A model generated the notes under the pieces. That model had not been told where the DNA came from. It saw only the letters and a program-made list of their open reading frames with translations, and made no database searches. From Ectopseudomonas composti (lineage in GTDB: Bacteria; Pseudomonadota; Gammaproteobacteria; Pseudomonadales; Pseudomonadaceae), in assembly GCF_001567565.1 (NCBI RefSeq), contig NZ_LSSW01000022.1, positions 496,001 to 560,000 of the forward strand: a stretch of DNA of 64,000 nt, written 5' to 3'. Position 1 is the first letter of the stretch; each line of letters opens with the position of its first letter. Positions 49,684 to 58,854 of the stretch are shown here, piece by piece. Both the position numbers and the translations under genes were made by a program.

Positions 49684-51183
49684 TCAGCTGCGCAGCGCCT
49701 GCGCGACGGCCTTGGCTGCCGCCTCGATGGCGCCTTCCTCGTAGGGCGCAAAGCCCATCACCAGGCCTGGACCACGAGGGCTGACGCAGTAGCGCGACAG
49801 CGGTATGGCATCGATACCGGCCGCCTGCAAACGGGCAAAAGCATCCTGCTCGTTCTCCACCTGCAAACCGCAGGCGATATCCATCCCCGCGCGAATTTCC
49901 GGCACCTCGATCAACCCTCGCCAATGCCTGTGCGCAGCCTCGGCGAAGGCATCGGCACGCGCTGCGTAGAGCTTGCGCATGCGCCGCACGTGACGGTCGA
50001 AGTGGCCCTCATGGATGAAGTCGGCGAGTACGGCCTGCGCCAGGCTGTTGGCATGGCGCGACATTAGCGCCGAAACGCGGGTGAAGCTCTCGACCAATTG
50101 CGGCGGCATGACCAGGTAGGCCAGGCGAATCGAGGGAAACAGCAGCTTGCTGAAGGTGCCTGCCATGATCACCGAATGCTCGGCGCCAGGCATCGAGCGC
50201 AGGGCCGGAATCGGCTTGGCGATGAAACGGTACTCGCTGTCGTAGTCATCCTCGAAGATGTAGCTGCCCTGCTCCGCTGCCCACTTCAGCAAGGCGAGAC
50301 GGCGCGCTGGCGACAACTCGCCGCCCAACGGTGCCTGCCGTGACGGCGTGACGTAGGCCAGCCGGGCACCTGGCGCCAAACGTATGCCCTCGTCCACATC
50401 GAGGCCGGAGCGGTCCACTGGCACGTCCACGCGTGTCACGCCAGAGATATCCATTAACTGCCGCGCGCCGGGGTAGCCGGGGTCTTCCATCCATACCTGA
50501 GAATCACCCGGGGCCAACAGACGCAGGCAGATATCCAGCCCCTGCTGCACGCTGCCGAGCACCAGGATGCGCTCGGGCGAAACCTGTACGCCACGTGCGA
50601 TGGCCAGATAACCGGCAATGGCCTCGCGCAACGCCGGCAACCCCGCCGGATCGGCGTCGAGCAGCATGTTCAGGCGCGAGCTGCGCAGCTGCTGCGTGTG
50701 CAGCTTGCGCCACAGATCGATGGGAAAGGCGTTGATATCACCACGATGAGGAAAGAACGCGCGCAGACCACTCGGCAATGTGTGCCGGGAGAAAATGGGC
50801 TCGATCTGCGCCAGGCGTTTCAGCCATGGCGTATCGGGCGCCGCGCGCTTGTCCTCGACCGCCGCCACCACCTTGCGCCGGACGTACCCTGCATTCAGCG
50901 TCGGGTCCGGCAATACCTCGCTGACACGTGTACCGCTGCCGGTACGCGCTTGCAGATAACCCTCGGAAAGCAGTTGCTGATAGGCCGCCTGCACCGTGCC
51001 GCGCGCCAGGCTGTAATACTCGGCCATGGCGCGGGTGCTGGGCAATTTGCTGCCAGCCGGCAGGCGCCCGCCCAGAATCGCGCTGCGCAACGAGTCATAC
51101 AGCCACTCCTGCAGGCTAGCCCCCTCCTCCGGTGTTCCCAGGGGTAGAAAGACCACGTGTGGCGGAGCTTTTTCGACGGGCAT
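49684..51183 (-). CDS. MocR/PdxR-type GntR regulator with aminotransferase-like domain
   Basis: The start at 51183 (MPVEKAPPHVVFLPLG) follows GGAG; the product is 499 residues. An N-terminal GntR winged helix (LYDSLRSAILGGRLPAGSKLPSTRAMAEYYSLARGTV) is joined to a class I aminotransferase-like domain. The PLP lysine lies in MAGTFSKLLFPSIRLAYLV and the FEDDYDSEYRF motif is present. MocR regulators use PLP as effector, often for vitamin B6 or amino-acid genes. An AAAGTGGACCACTT palindrome in its own promoter matches the AAGTGGNCCA-type sites of PdxR-like proteins. It is divergent from the NDH-2-like gene. Confidence 0.92.
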   Translation of the reverse strand: MPVEKAPPHVVFLPLGTPEEGASLQEWLYDSLRSAILGGRLPAGSKLPSTRAMAEYYSLARGTVQAAYQQLLSEGYLQARTGSGTRVSEVLPDPTLNAGYVRRKVVAAVEDKRAAPDTPWLKRLAQIEPIFSRHTLPSGLRAFFPHRGDINAFPIDLWRKLHTQQLRSSRLNMLLDADPAGLPALREAIAGYLAIARGVQVSPERILVLGSVQQGLDICLRLLAPGDSQVWMEDPGYPGARQLMDISGVTRVDVPVDRSGLDVDEGIRLAPGARLAYVTPSRQAPLGGELSPARRLALLKWAAEQGSYIFEDDYDSEYRFIAKPIPALRSMPGAEHSVIMAGTFSKLLFPSIRLAYLVMPPQLVESFTRVSALMSRHANSLAQAVLADFIHEGHFDRHVRRMRKLYAARADAFAEAAHRHWRGLIEVPEIRAGMDIACGLQVENEQDAFARLQAAGIDAIPLSRYCVSPRGPGLVMGFAPYEEGAIEAAAKAVAQALRS

Positions 51184-51192
51184 GGATGCTCC

Positions 51193-51241
51193 AAAGTGGA
51201 CCACTTATTTGTGCAGATATTGGATCAATACCTTGATCCAA
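51193..51241. promoter_or_regulatory. Two palindromes in the mocR-ndh divergent promoter
   Basis: AAGTGG-A-CCACTT (51194-51206) is a PdxR/MocR-like site overlapping the start region of mocR. TTGGATCAA (51220-51228) and TTGATCCAA (51233-51241) form a second perfect 9-bp inverted repeat around TACC. Either may control both genes. Confidence 0.7.
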
Positions 51242-51306
51242 AACAACCACACAATCGATCCCGTAGTCAGCCAACACCTTTATCTTCAACTACGGGAATC
51301 AACCCT

Positions 51307-52512
51307 ATGAAACAGCAGATCCTGATCATCGGCGCCGGTTTCGGCGGTATGTGGAGTGCGCTGAGCGCCGTTCGCCTGCTGGACCAGCACCAACGCCTGG
51401 ATGTCACGGTCACCCTGCTCGCCCCGCAAGCCGAACTGCGCGTGCGCCCGCGCTTCTACGAAAGCGACCTGAGCACCTGCGTTGCGCCGCTCGGCCCGCT
51501 GTTCGAAGCAGTCGGCGTGCAATTCGTGCAAGGCAGCGCGACACGCATCGACGCCGCAGGCAAGCGGGTCATCTACCGTGACGCAAACGGCGCACAGGCC
51601 GAGCTGCTTTTCGACCGCCTGATTCTGGCCTCTGGCAGCCAGGTTGCCAGGCCTCCTCTGGCCGGTATCGACCGCTTCGCCTTCGATGTCGACAGCCTGG
51701 AGTCGGCGCAGCAACTCGAAGCCCATCTACAGGGCCTGCGCGACAAGCCGGCCAGCCAGGCGCGTAACACCGTCGTGGTGGTCGGCGGTGGTTTTACCGG
51801 TATCGAAACGGCCACGGAAATGCCGTCGCGGTTGCGTGCCATCCTGGGTGACCAGGTCGACGTGCGGGTGATCATCGTCGACATGGGTGATCAGGTCGGC
51901 AGCGTCATGGGTGAGCAGATCGCCTCGGTAATCGCTGAAGCGAGCGACAACCTCGGGGTAACCTGGAAACTCGGCAGCCCGGTGTCGATGGTCGACGAAC
52001 ATGGCGTGCGGCTGGATAACGGCGAGCGCATCGAAGCCGACACCGTGGTCTGGACCGTGGGCGTGAAAGCCTCGCCGCTGACCCAGCAAATCGACGGTGA
52101 GCGCGATGCCTTCGGGCGCCTGCACGTGGACCGCAATCTCAAGGTGCTGGGCCAGGACGCCATCTACGCCACCGGTGATACCGCGTATGCCGCAGTGGAC
52201 GATCTGGGCAACCACGCACTGATGACCTGCCAGCACGCCATTGCCCTCGGCCGCTCCTCCGGCAACAACGCGGCAGCCGATCTGCTCGGTGTCGAGCCGA
52301 TTCCCTACAGCCAGCCCAAGTACGTCACCTGTCTGGATCTGGGCGCCTGGGGCGCGGTGTTCACCGAAGGCTGGGAACGCAAGGTGGTGCTGACCGGTAA
52401 GCCAGGCAAAGAACTCAAGATGCAGATCAACACCCAGTGGATCTACCCGCCGCAAGCCAAACGCGACGTCGCCCTGGCGGCTGCCGACCCGCTGATCCCC
52501 GTCGTCGCCTGA
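51307..52512 (+). CDS. Type II NADH dehydrogenase-like FAD oxidoreductase
   Basis: The start at 51307 (MKQQILIIGAGFGGMWSAL) gives 401 residues. The N-terminal FAD dinucleotide fold (IIGAGFGG), the second NAD(P) fold (VVVVGGGFTGIETATE) and the C-terminal FAD-contact motif (DAIYATGDTAYA) define the pyridine-nucleotide disulfide oxidoreductase family, NDH-2-like branch. There is no redox-active CxxxxC, so it is not a disulfide reductase. It likely moves electrons from NAD(P)H to a quinone or another acceptor. It is probably regulated by the divergent MocR protein. Confidence 0.85.
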   Translation: MKQQILIIGAGFGGMWSALSAVRLLDQHQRLDVTVTLLAPQAELRVRPRFYESDLSTCVAPLGPLFEAVGVQFVQGSATRIDAAGKRVIYRDANGAQAELLFDRLILASGSQVARPPLAGIDRFAFDVDSLESAQQLEAHLQGLRDKPASQARNTVVVVGGGFTGIETATEMPSRLRAILGDQVDVRVIIVDMGDQVGSVMGEQIASVIAEASDNLGVTWKLGSPVSMVDEHGVRLDNGERIEADTVVWTVGVKASPLTQQIDGERDAFGRLHVDRNLKVLGQDAIYATGDTAYAAVDDLGNHALMTCQHAIALGRSSGNNAAADLLGVEPIPYSQPKYVTCLDLGAWGAVFTEGWERKVVLTGKPGKELKMQINTQWIYPPQAKRDVALAAADPLIPVVA

Positions 52513-52523
52513 GCGGGCACCCC

Positions 52524-52548
52524 GCCCCAGGGTTTATTGCCCTGGGCG
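52524..52548. terminator. Hairpin between the convergent oxidoreductase and AraC genes
   Basis: CCCAGGG and CCCTGGG arms flank a TTTATT-containing loop, extended by GC pairs with one bulge. It lies 12 bp after the plus-strand stop and close to the minus-strand stop. Confidence 0.6.
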
Positions 52549-52552
52549 CGGG

Positions 52553-53416
52553 TCAATCCTGATAGATCTGCACCTGCAGCTTCGCAGGTGGGTCCTCCCC
52601 CTCTGCGCGCAGCCATTCGCCTGGCGGTTGCCCGACATGCTGAGCAAAGGTGCGCGAGAACGACGCCTGCGATGCGTAACCCACCGCATCGGCGACTACC
52701 TTGATCGGCATGCCCTCACACAGCAGGTCCTGCGCGACCTTCATGCGCCAGGCCGTCACATAGGCCATGGGCGTCATGCTCATGACCTCGGAAAACAGCG
52801 CAGCGAACTTGGTGCGCGACATCTTCGCCAGCTCGGCCAGACGCTCGACGCTCCAGGCCTGCTGAGGCTCCTGATGGATGCAGATCAAGGCTGGCCCAAG
52901 CTGGCTGTCCTGCAAGGCATAGAGCAGACCGCTGGTGATGCGCTCTTCGCTCACTGCGCGCCGCACCAGCAGGACGAACACATATTCGAACAACAGATTC
53001 AGTGCCTTGCTGCGCCCTGGTGCCGGTGTGCGAAATTCGTTGACCAGGGAGCCGATCACAGGCCCCAGCTGCTCCAGGGCACTCAACGGGAACACCAGTG
53101 TTTCCAGCAGTCCCAGGGGAAAGGGCTGCTGCCCCGAGCGCCCGAACTGAAAGGAAGCGCAGATCAGATCCACGCCGCCAGGCTGGTGCGCGCGCAGCTT
53201 GTAGCAACAGGTGCTTGGACAGAACAGCACACTGGGTTCACTGATCGCAATGCGCGGCTTGTCGGCGTGCACCATATCCAGTGCGCCGCGCTCGATCACG
53301 TGGATGAATGCCATGCCAGGGGGTCTGTCCAGCACCAACGTACCGTCTACCGGGCCGGCGAATAACAGTCGCCCTTGCAGGCTCGTGCGCTCGAAGAACT
53401 CGGAAAGAACATCCAT
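52553..53416 (-). CDS. AraC-family regulator with cupin domain
   Basis: The start at 53416 (MDVLSEFFERTSLQGRLLFAG) is preferred because cupin_6-type AraC regulators normally open this way; a longer in-frame version from 53527 is possible. The N-terminal half is a cupin sensor (FIHVIERGALDMVHADKP). The C-terminal half has two helix-turn-helix motifs (WSVERLAELAKMSRTKFAALFSEVM; IKVVADAVGYASQASFSRTFAQHVG). Target genes are unknown; the convergent oxidoreductase is a weak candidate. Confidence 0.87.
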   Translation of the reverse strand: MDVLSEFFERTSLQGRLLFAGPVDGTLVLDRPPGMAFIHVIERGALDMVHADKPRIAISEPSVLFCPSTCCYKLRAHQPGGVDLICASFQFGRSGQQPFPLGLLETLVFPLSALEQLGPVIGSLVNEFRTPAPGRSKALNLLFEYVFVLLVRRAVSEERITSGLLYALQDSQLGPALICIHQEPQQAWSVERLAELAKMSRTKFAALFSEVMSMTPMAYVTAWRMKVAQDLLCEGMPIKVVADAVGYASQASFSRTFAQHVGQPPGEWLRAEGEDPPAKLQVQIYQD

Positions 53417-53626
53417 ATTGGAAACGTCCGGATAAAGATTCTCTATGGGGATGACTGCTCGACAGGTCGCAACGCAACGGTTGCACTGTCGTAGATTGAT
53501 AGACAATCCAGCCCATAAAAATTCCAAACGGCCTTAACCAAAGATGGAGAGTCTCCACGGTTCGTTTCTCAGTCCGTTGCCCCTTCTTCCCCGGGAAATG
53601 GCTCAATCAGCGCCGGCAAGCACGGC

Positions 53627-54130
53627 TCAAATCAGCCCATAAGAGCGGCCTTTGCCGTCCTCTTGAGCCTGCATATCCGCACGGTCCTTCATGCGCTGAG
53701 CGATCTCCTGCTCGACAGCCTGCTGCTGCTCGGGCGACATGTCTTCGATGTCCTCTTCGGTCAGCCCCATCTCATTGAGGATGCCGTGACGAATCTTCTC
53801 CGCCGGTGTCATCGCCATGTAAGCCATGAACTCCGCCAATGCGGCGTCACCGCTGTCCTCGCCCTGCGGCTCTTGCACTGCCCCGGAACTGACGGCAGCT
53901 TCCACCTTGCCTTCGGCCCCATTCTGCAACTCCACACGCAAGCGGGCAAAGCCCTCATCCGTGGCTTGTCTGGCGCGAAACTCGCGTTCGGACTCGGCGT
54001 TTGCCGAGCGCGTGGTCTTCTCCACGTTGCGCGCCAGCTGGGCAAACTCGCCTTGCTCTTCACTCTGCTTGTTGCGCAATCCGCTCAGCGATAGACCGCC
54101 GTAACTGCCAACGCCTCCAATCGTGCTCAT
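53627..54130 (-). CDS. Conserved hypothetical Pseudomonas protein
   Basis: The start at 54130 (MSTIGGVGSYGGLSLSG) follows AAGGAG with a 6-nt gap; the product is 167 residues. It is highly charged and largely helical, with a coiled-coil-like N-terminal half and a C-terminal AYMAMTPAEKIRHGILNEMG, EEDIEDMSPEQQQAVEQEIA segment that I recall in uncharacterised Pseudomonas proteins. There is no signal peptide or membrane helix. Function is unknown. Confidence 0.8.
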   Translation of the reverse strand: MSTIGGVGSYGGLSLSGLRNKQSEEQGEFAQLARNVEKTTRSANAESEREFRARQATDEGFARLRVELQNGAEGKVEAAVSSGAVQEPQGEDSGDAALAEFMAYMAMTPAEKIRHGILNEMGLTEEDIEDMSPEQQQAVEQEIAQRMKDRADMQAQEDGKGRSYGLI

Positions 54131-54251
54131 GTCGTGCTCCTTGACTGAATTGCAATTGCCAGGAGCACTGATACAAAGCGCATGCCAGCTCAAACGGCGC
54201 GCTTAATTCATTGAAAGTATTGGATTTTATTTTGGTGCGAGAGAAAGCCTG

Positions 54252-54284
54252 GCAAGCCCTTGCCGTTTGCCGGCAAGGGCTTGC
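54252..54284 (-). terminator. Perfect 14-bp hairpin after cheV
   Basis: GCAAGCCCTTGCCG (54252-54265) pairs exactly with 54271-54284 around TTTGC, 11 bp after the minus-strand cheV stop. A modest pyrimidine-rich run follows on the minus strand. Confidence 0.8.
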
Positions 54285-54294
54285 AGGGAGCGCT

Positions 54295-55188
54295 TCAGTC
54301 TTGTCCGCTCATTTGCCGAAAGGCGTCGAGCAGTGCCTGGCTGAGATCGACCGAGGAGAACTTGGTCAGTACCGCGTTGGCGCCGACCGCACGCGCCTTC
54401 TCGGTATTCATGGTGCTGTCCAGCGAGGTATGCAGCAGCACGTAGGTAGCAGCGATATCGGAGCTGCGGCGGATTTCCTGAACCAGGCTGTAGCCGTCCA
54501 TCTCCGGCATCTCGATATCCGAAACCAGCAGCTCGAACGGCATGCCGGCCTGCTGATACTCATGAAGCTGTTCCAGCGCTGCCTGGGCACTGCGCACTGC
54601 CGTGCAGTCGAGCCCTAGCTGGCGCAAGACATTGAGGGTCTGTTGCAGCGCAACTTGCGAATCATCGACCAGCAGCACGCGACGCCCCTGCAGCAGGCGG
54701 CCATCCTGACCGTCGAGCAGTTGCCCGACTGGCGCCTCTTCGAGTGCTGGAGCGATGTCATGCAATACCTTCTCGATATCGAGAATCTGCACGATGGCAC
54801 CATCGATCTGAGTCACGCCGGTGATGAAAGCACGACTGCCGGATCCGGCAGGCGGTGGACGCACATCGCGGGTTGAGCACTGCACGATGCGCTCGACGCC
54901 CTTCACATGCAGGCCCTGACGCGAGCGGCTCACCTCGGTGACGATCAGACAACCGTCATCCTCGTCAGCCGCACCTTGCTCGCCGATGGCGCGCGCCAGA
55001 TCGATCACCGTCACCGCCGCACCGCGCAGGCTGGCGATGCCGCGCACATTGGGGTGGCGGCTGGGCAGTTTGGTCAACGCAGGACAGGGAATGATCTCGT
55101 TGACCTTGAGCAGGTTGATGCCCAGCAGACGGCCGCTATGCAAACGAAACAACAACAGCGATAGCGCGTCACCGATGACCATAGTCAT
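54295..55188 (-). CDS. CheV-type chemotaxis protein (CheW plus receiver)
   Basis: A 297-residue protein with an N-terminal CheW-like domain (FRLHSGRLLGINLLKVNEIIPCPALTKLPSRHP; VRGIASLRGAAVTVIDLARAIG) and a C-terminal receiver (VLLVDDSQVALQQTL; LLVSDIEMPEMDGYSLVQEIR; a Lys in AVLTKF). CheV couples chemoreceptors to the CheA kinase and adapts by phosphorylation. AAGGAC precedes the ATG. No other che gene is adjacent; Pseudomonas often has such scattered copies. Confidence 0.93.
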   Translation of the reverse strand: MTMVIGDALSLLLFRLHSGRLLGINLLKVNEIIPCPALTKLPSRHPNVRGIASLRGAAVTVIDLARAIGEQGAADEDDGCLIVTEVSRSRQGLHVKGVERIVQCSTRDVRPPPAGSGSRAFITGVTQIDGAIVQILDIEKVLHDIAPALEEAPVGQLLDGQDGRLLQGRRVLLVDDSQVALQQTLNVLRQLGLDCTAVRSAQAALEQLHEYQQAGMPFELLVSDIEMPEMDGYSLVQEIRRSSDIAATYVLLHTSLDSTMNTEKARAVGANAVLTKFSSVDLSQALLDAFRQMSGQD

Positions 55189-55248
55189 GAAACTGTCCTT
55201 GAACTAACGGTAAACCTACCGGGTATAGCGACCATCTGACCGCGGACT

Positions 55249-56271
55249 TTAATCCGCAGCCAGTTTCAGGGCCACTCGCCCACGGTTCGGGCAGGTTTCC
55301 ATGTAACGATGCGCTTCGATGAAGTTTTCGAAGTCGAACACCTTGTCGATCACCGGCGTCAGCAAGCGGTCGGCGGTCATCTGATTGATGTGCGTGATGG
55401 CACGCTGCACGGCCTCGTTGTTCGGCTCGATGCCAAGCTCCGGGCAACCGGTGAAATCCAGCACGCAGTGGCGGAAGAACTGCAGGTGCTTCTTGAACGC
55501 TGCACAGGCAGGGAAGGCCGTGTCGTTGCCACCATTGATCCCGTACAGGATCAGCTTGCCGCGCGGCGCGGCGATATCGCCCAGCAGTTTCATCTGCGGG
55601 CCGGCACACTGGTCGAGAATCACTTCGACACCCTTGCCTTCGGTGTAACGCTCAACCTCCAGGACCAGGTCCTGCTCTTCGGTCGCAATCACCTTGTCGG
55701 CCCCCAGGCCGCGCAGGAACTCGCGATCCTCCACTGAGCTGGTGGAGACGATAACCTTGGCGCCCAGTGCCTTGGCCAGCTGCACGGTCTGCGGCGCCAT
55801 GCAGTGACTGGCCTCGGTGATCAGCACGTGCTGGCCGGGCTTGAGGTGCGCCAGCTCGATCAGCGCCAGGTAGCCGAACAGCAGGCTGGTGTAATGGACG
55901 CTGGCCTCGACCGGGCTGAGCACATCGGGGTAACGCGTCAGGGCGTGGCTGGGCATCAGCACCAGATCGCCCCAGGTCGGGTAACGGTTCGGCGTGCTGG
56001 CCGGGAAGCCGGCAACGGCGGTGCCTACGTCGAAGTCGCTGACACCATCGCCCAATACGGCCACGGTGCCGGCCAGTTCGAAACCGGTACCAGCCGGGAG
56101 CTTGGCCTGCTCGGGCGCCAGGTTCTGTCGCCACAGTACGTCTTTCCAGCCCAGGCCCACGGCCTGAACGCGCACCAGCACCTCACCAGGGCCGGGCTCG
56201 GGCGTCGGAACCTCTTCGTACTGGAGCACTTCGGCATCGCCGAACTTATGAAAACGGATCATGCGGGACAT
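55249..56271 (-). CDS. mexS: MexS-like zinc-type alcohol dehydrogenase family oxidoreductase
   Basis: A 340-residue medium-chain dehydrogenase/reductase (MSRMIRFHKFGDAEVLQYEEV; ALGAKVIVSTSSVEDREFLRGLGADKV; RGKLILYG) of the quinone-oxidoreductase branch. The structural-zinc cysteine cluster is not evident. It is divergent from a MexT-like LysR gene and mexEF-oprN follows, exactly the layout of mexS-mexT-mexEF-oprN. In P. aeruginosa loss of MexS activates MexT, probably because an electrophile accumulates. GAGG precedes the ATG, and a candidate MexT box lies upstream. Confidence 0.88.
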   Translation of the reverse strand: MSRMIRFHKFGDAEVLQYEEVPTPEPGPGEVLVRVQAVGLGWKDVLWRQNLAPEQAKLPAGTGFELAGTVAVLGDGVSDFDVGTAVAGFPASTPNRYPTWGDLVLMPSHALTRYPDVLSPVEASVHYTSLLFGYLALIELAHLKPGQHVLITEASHCMAPQTVQLAKALGAKVIVSTSSVEDREFLRGLGADKVIATEEQDLVLEVERYTEGKGVEVILDQCAGPQMKLLGDIAAPRGKLILYGINGGNDTAFPACAAFKKHLQFFRHCVLDFTGCPELGIEPNNEAVQRAITHINQMTADRLLTPVIDKVFDFENFIEAHRYMETCPNRGRVALKLAAD

Positions 56272-56344
56272 CGCTTACCTCGAGCTTGATCGCGGATTAA
56301 CACTTCAATGACTGTGGACTCTATCCGCTGTTCGGCGGCGACAC

Positions 56345-56370
56345 TATCAGACTCTATCGATAGTCTTCAT
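56345..56370. promoter_or_regulatory. Candidate MexT (LysR-type) box between mexS and mexT
   Basis: ATCA at 56346 is followed by a perfect CTATCGATAG palindrome (56354-56363), close to the ATCA-N5-GTCGAT pattern of MexT sites but with the halves one base further apart. Confidence 0.5.
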
Positions 56371-56489
56371 GCCTGTCAGTGATTCGGCAGCTTTCAATCC
56401 GCTGCACACTGCCCGTACTATTGCCCAGGCAAAGGCTCTCATTTGCAGCGCCGTGCTGACAAGGCCCGTATCCCTCGAATGGTACCCGG

Positions 56490-57404
56490 ATGAACCGCAA
56501 CGACCTGCGTCGCCTCGACCTGAACCTGCTGATCGTTTTCGAGACCTTGATGCACGAGCGCAGCGTCACCCGGGCCGCAGAGAAGCTGTTCCTGGGCCAG
56601 CCGGCCATCAGTGCCGCCCTCGCCCGCCTGCGCACCCTGTTCGACGATCCGTTGTTCGTGCGCACCGGCCGCAGCATGGAACCGACCCCGCGCGCGCAGG
56701 AAATCTATTCCCTGCTCTCGCCAGCGCTGGACTCCATCTCCACCGCCGTCAGTCGCGCCGCCGATTTCGATCCTGCCACCAGCAAGGCGGTGTTTCGCAT
56801 CGGCCTCTCCGATGATGTCGAGTTCGCCCTGCTGCCTGCGCTGCTTCGCCGTCTGCGTGCCGAAGCCCCTGGTGTGGTGCTGGTGATTCGTCGTACCAAC
56901 TACCTGATGATGCCCGGCCTGCTGGCCTCCGGCGAAATTTCCGTGGGTGTGGCCTACACCGAGGAACTGCCGGCCAATGCCAAGCGCAAGGTTCTGCGCC
57001 GCAGCAAGGCCAAGCTGCTGCGCGCCGATACCGTGCCCGGTGCGCTGAGCCTCGATGACTACTGCGCCCGCCCCCATGCGCTGGTGTCCTTCGCTGGCGA
57101 CCTGACGGGCTTTATCGATGATGAACTGGCCAAGCTCGGCCGCGAGCGCCATGTGGTGCTGGCCGTGCCGCAGTTCAACGGCCTGGCGACCCTGTTGGCA
57201 GAGACCGATATCGTCGCCAGCGTGCCAGACTACACTGCCGCCGCTCTGACTGCCGCAGGCGGCCTGCGCGCCGAAGACCTGCCTATCCAGGCCCAGACCT
57301 TCGAGCTGCACATGGCCTGGCGCGGCGCCCAGGACAACGATCCGGCCGAGCGCTGGTTACGCTCGCGCATTCAGATGTTCTGTGGCGACCCCGATAGCCT
57401 GTAA
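56490..57404 (+). CDS. mexT: MexT-like LysR-family activator
   Basis: A 304-residue LysR regulator whose N-terminus (MNRNDLRRLDLNLLIVFETLMHE; AEKLFLGQPAISAALARLR; DDPLFVRTGRSMEPT) closely follows MexT. The effector domain contains IGLSDDVEFALLPALLRRL. MexT activates mexEF-oprN and mexS and lowers oprD in P. aeruginosa, and responds to redox or electrophile stress. The frame is intact. Two candidate LysR boxes flank the gene. Confidence 0.9.
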   Translation: MNRNDLRRLDLNLLIVFETLMHERSVTRAAEKLFLGQPAISAALARLRTLFDDPLFVRTGRSMEPTPRAQEIYSLLSPALDSISTAVSRAADFDPATSKAVFRIGLSDDVEFALLPALLRRLRAEAPGVVLVIRRTNYLMMPGLLASGEISVGVAYTEELPANAKRKVLRRSKAKLLRADTVPGALSLDDYCARPHALVSFAGDLTGFIDDELAKLGRERHVVLAVPQFNGLATLLAETDIVASVPDYTAAALTAAGGLRAEDLPIQAQTFELHMAWRGAQDNDPAERWLRSRIQMFCGDPDSL

Positions 57405-57487
57405 AACATCCGGAAACGCACCAGCGAAGTGCCGCCAGGAACCTTTGCGCACTGTCATAGTTCTAAATTGATACAACTCTGTCTTTT

Positions 57488-57510
57488 ATCATTCCCGATG
57501 ATATTCAAAT
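57488..57510. promoter_or_regulatory. Candidate MexT box in the mexE promoter
   Basis: ATCA-TTCCC-GATGAT-ATTC-AAAT resembles ATCA-N5-GTCGAT-N4-ACYAT and lies about 80 bp before mexE. Confidence 0.55.
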
Positions 57511-57588
57511 TCATGGCGTTCGATTCGTAGCCCTACGAGACTCGCCGCAGACTCCGCCCATCCACAAATCCGACTGGCGGAGTCACCC

Positions 57589-58827
57589 ATGGAACAGCAG
57601 CACAAGAACATCTGGATATTCCCTCTGGCCCTCGCCGGCGCCCTCGCACTCAGCGGTTGCGATCAGGCCGCGCAGACCCAGGCGCAAATGCCGCCGCCCA
57701 AGGTCAGCGTCGCCGAAGTGATCGAACAGCCGATCAATGAGTGGGACGAATTCACCGGCCGCCTGGAAGCCCCACAGTCCGTCGAAATCCGTCCGCGCGT
57801 CTCCGGTTACATCGACAAAGTCGCCTTCGACGAAGGCACTCTGGTGAAGAAAGGCGATCTGCTGTTCCAGATCGATCCGCGCCCCTTCCAGGCCGAAGTC
57901 AAACGTCTCGAAGCACAGTTGCAGCAGGCCCGCGCCAACCAGGCCCGTGCCGCCAGCGAAGCGCGCCGCGGCGAACGTCTGCGCCAGAGCAACGCCATCT
58001 CCGCCGAACTGGCCGATGCTCGCGCCAGTGCCGCCACCGAAGCTCAGGCTCAGGTCGCAGCGATTGCCGCCGAACTGGAAAACGCTCGTCTGAACCTCGG
58101 ATTCACCCGCATCACCTCTCCCATCGACGGCCGTGTCAGCCGCGCCGAAATCACTCGGGGCAACCTGGTCAGCGCGGGTGAAAGCCTGCTGACTTCGGTG
58201 GTGTCCACCGACAAGGTCTATGCCTATTTCGATGCCGACGAGCGCGCCTTCCTCAAGTACACCGAACTGGCCCGTGAAGCCGGCACCGACGCCCGTGGCG
58301 CCAGCCCTGTCTACCTTGGCCTGTCCGATGAGACCGATCACCCGCACCTCGGCCAGCTCGACTTTCTCGACAATCAGGTCAACCCGCGCACCGGCACCAT
58401 CCGTGGTCGTGCGGTGTTCGACAATCAGGACGGCCACTTCACCCCGGGTCTTTACGCTCGCCTGAAGCTGGTGGGCAGCAAGTCCTACGCAGCCACCCTG
58501 ATCAAGGACGAAGCGGTCGGCACTGATCTCGGCAAGAAGTACGTGCTGGTACTGGGCGATGACAACGCCGTGTCCTATCGCTCCATCGAGCTGGGGCCGA
58601 AGCTGGAGGGGCTGCGCATCGTGCGTAGCGGTCTGAGCAAGGGCGAGAAGATCGTCGTCAATGGCCTGCAGCGCGCCATGCCTGGCTCTACCGTCGACCC
58701 GCAGTCGGTGTCCATGGCCGATGACAACACCCTTGAGCACCTGGCTCGCATGCGCCAAGCCGTTGATGGCAGCCAGACTCCGCGTATCGCCGCCGAAAAA
58801 ATCGACGCTCGCTCGCCGCGCGGCTGA
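57589..58827 (+). CDS. mexE: MexE-like RND periplasmic adaptor lipoprotein
   Basis: A 412-residue membrane-fusion protein with a lipobox (ALSGC, Cys24), the lipoyl halves (QSVEIRPRVSGYIDKVAFDEGTLVKKGDLLFQID; RITSPIDGRVSRAEIT), an alpha-hairpin and a beta-barrel domain. It links the inner-membrane pump to OprN for multidrug export (in P. aeruginosa fluoroquinolones, chloramphenicol and trimethoprim). It is the first gene of mexEF-oprN, behind a GGAG site and a candidate MexT box. Confidence 0.93.
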   Translation: MEQQHKNIWIFPLALAGALALSGCDQAAQTQAQMPPPKVSVAEVIEQPINEWDEFTGRLEAPQSVEIRPRVSGYIDKVAFDEGTLVKKGDLLFQIDPRPFQAEVKRLEAQLQQARANQARAASEARRGERLRQSNAISAELADARASAATEAQAQVAAIAAELENARLNLGFTRITSPIDGRVSRAEITRGNLVSAGESLLTSVVSTDKVYAYFDADERAFLKYTELAREAGTDARGASPVYLGLSDETDHPHLGQLDFLDNQVNPRTGTIRGRAVFDNQDGHFTPGLYARLKLVGSKSYAATLIKDEAVGTDLGKKYVLVLGDDNAVSYRSIELGPKLEGLRIVRSGLSKGEKIVVNGLQRAMPGSTVDPQSVSMADDNTLEHLARMRQAVDGSQTPRIAAEKIDARSPRG

Positions 58828-58854
58828 TCAAGCCTGCGCCTTGAGGACAGACCC

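Noticed and set aside
57583..58758. 391-codon minus-strand frame opposite mexE
   Set aside because: No start signal or family motif; mexE on the plus strand is unambiguous.
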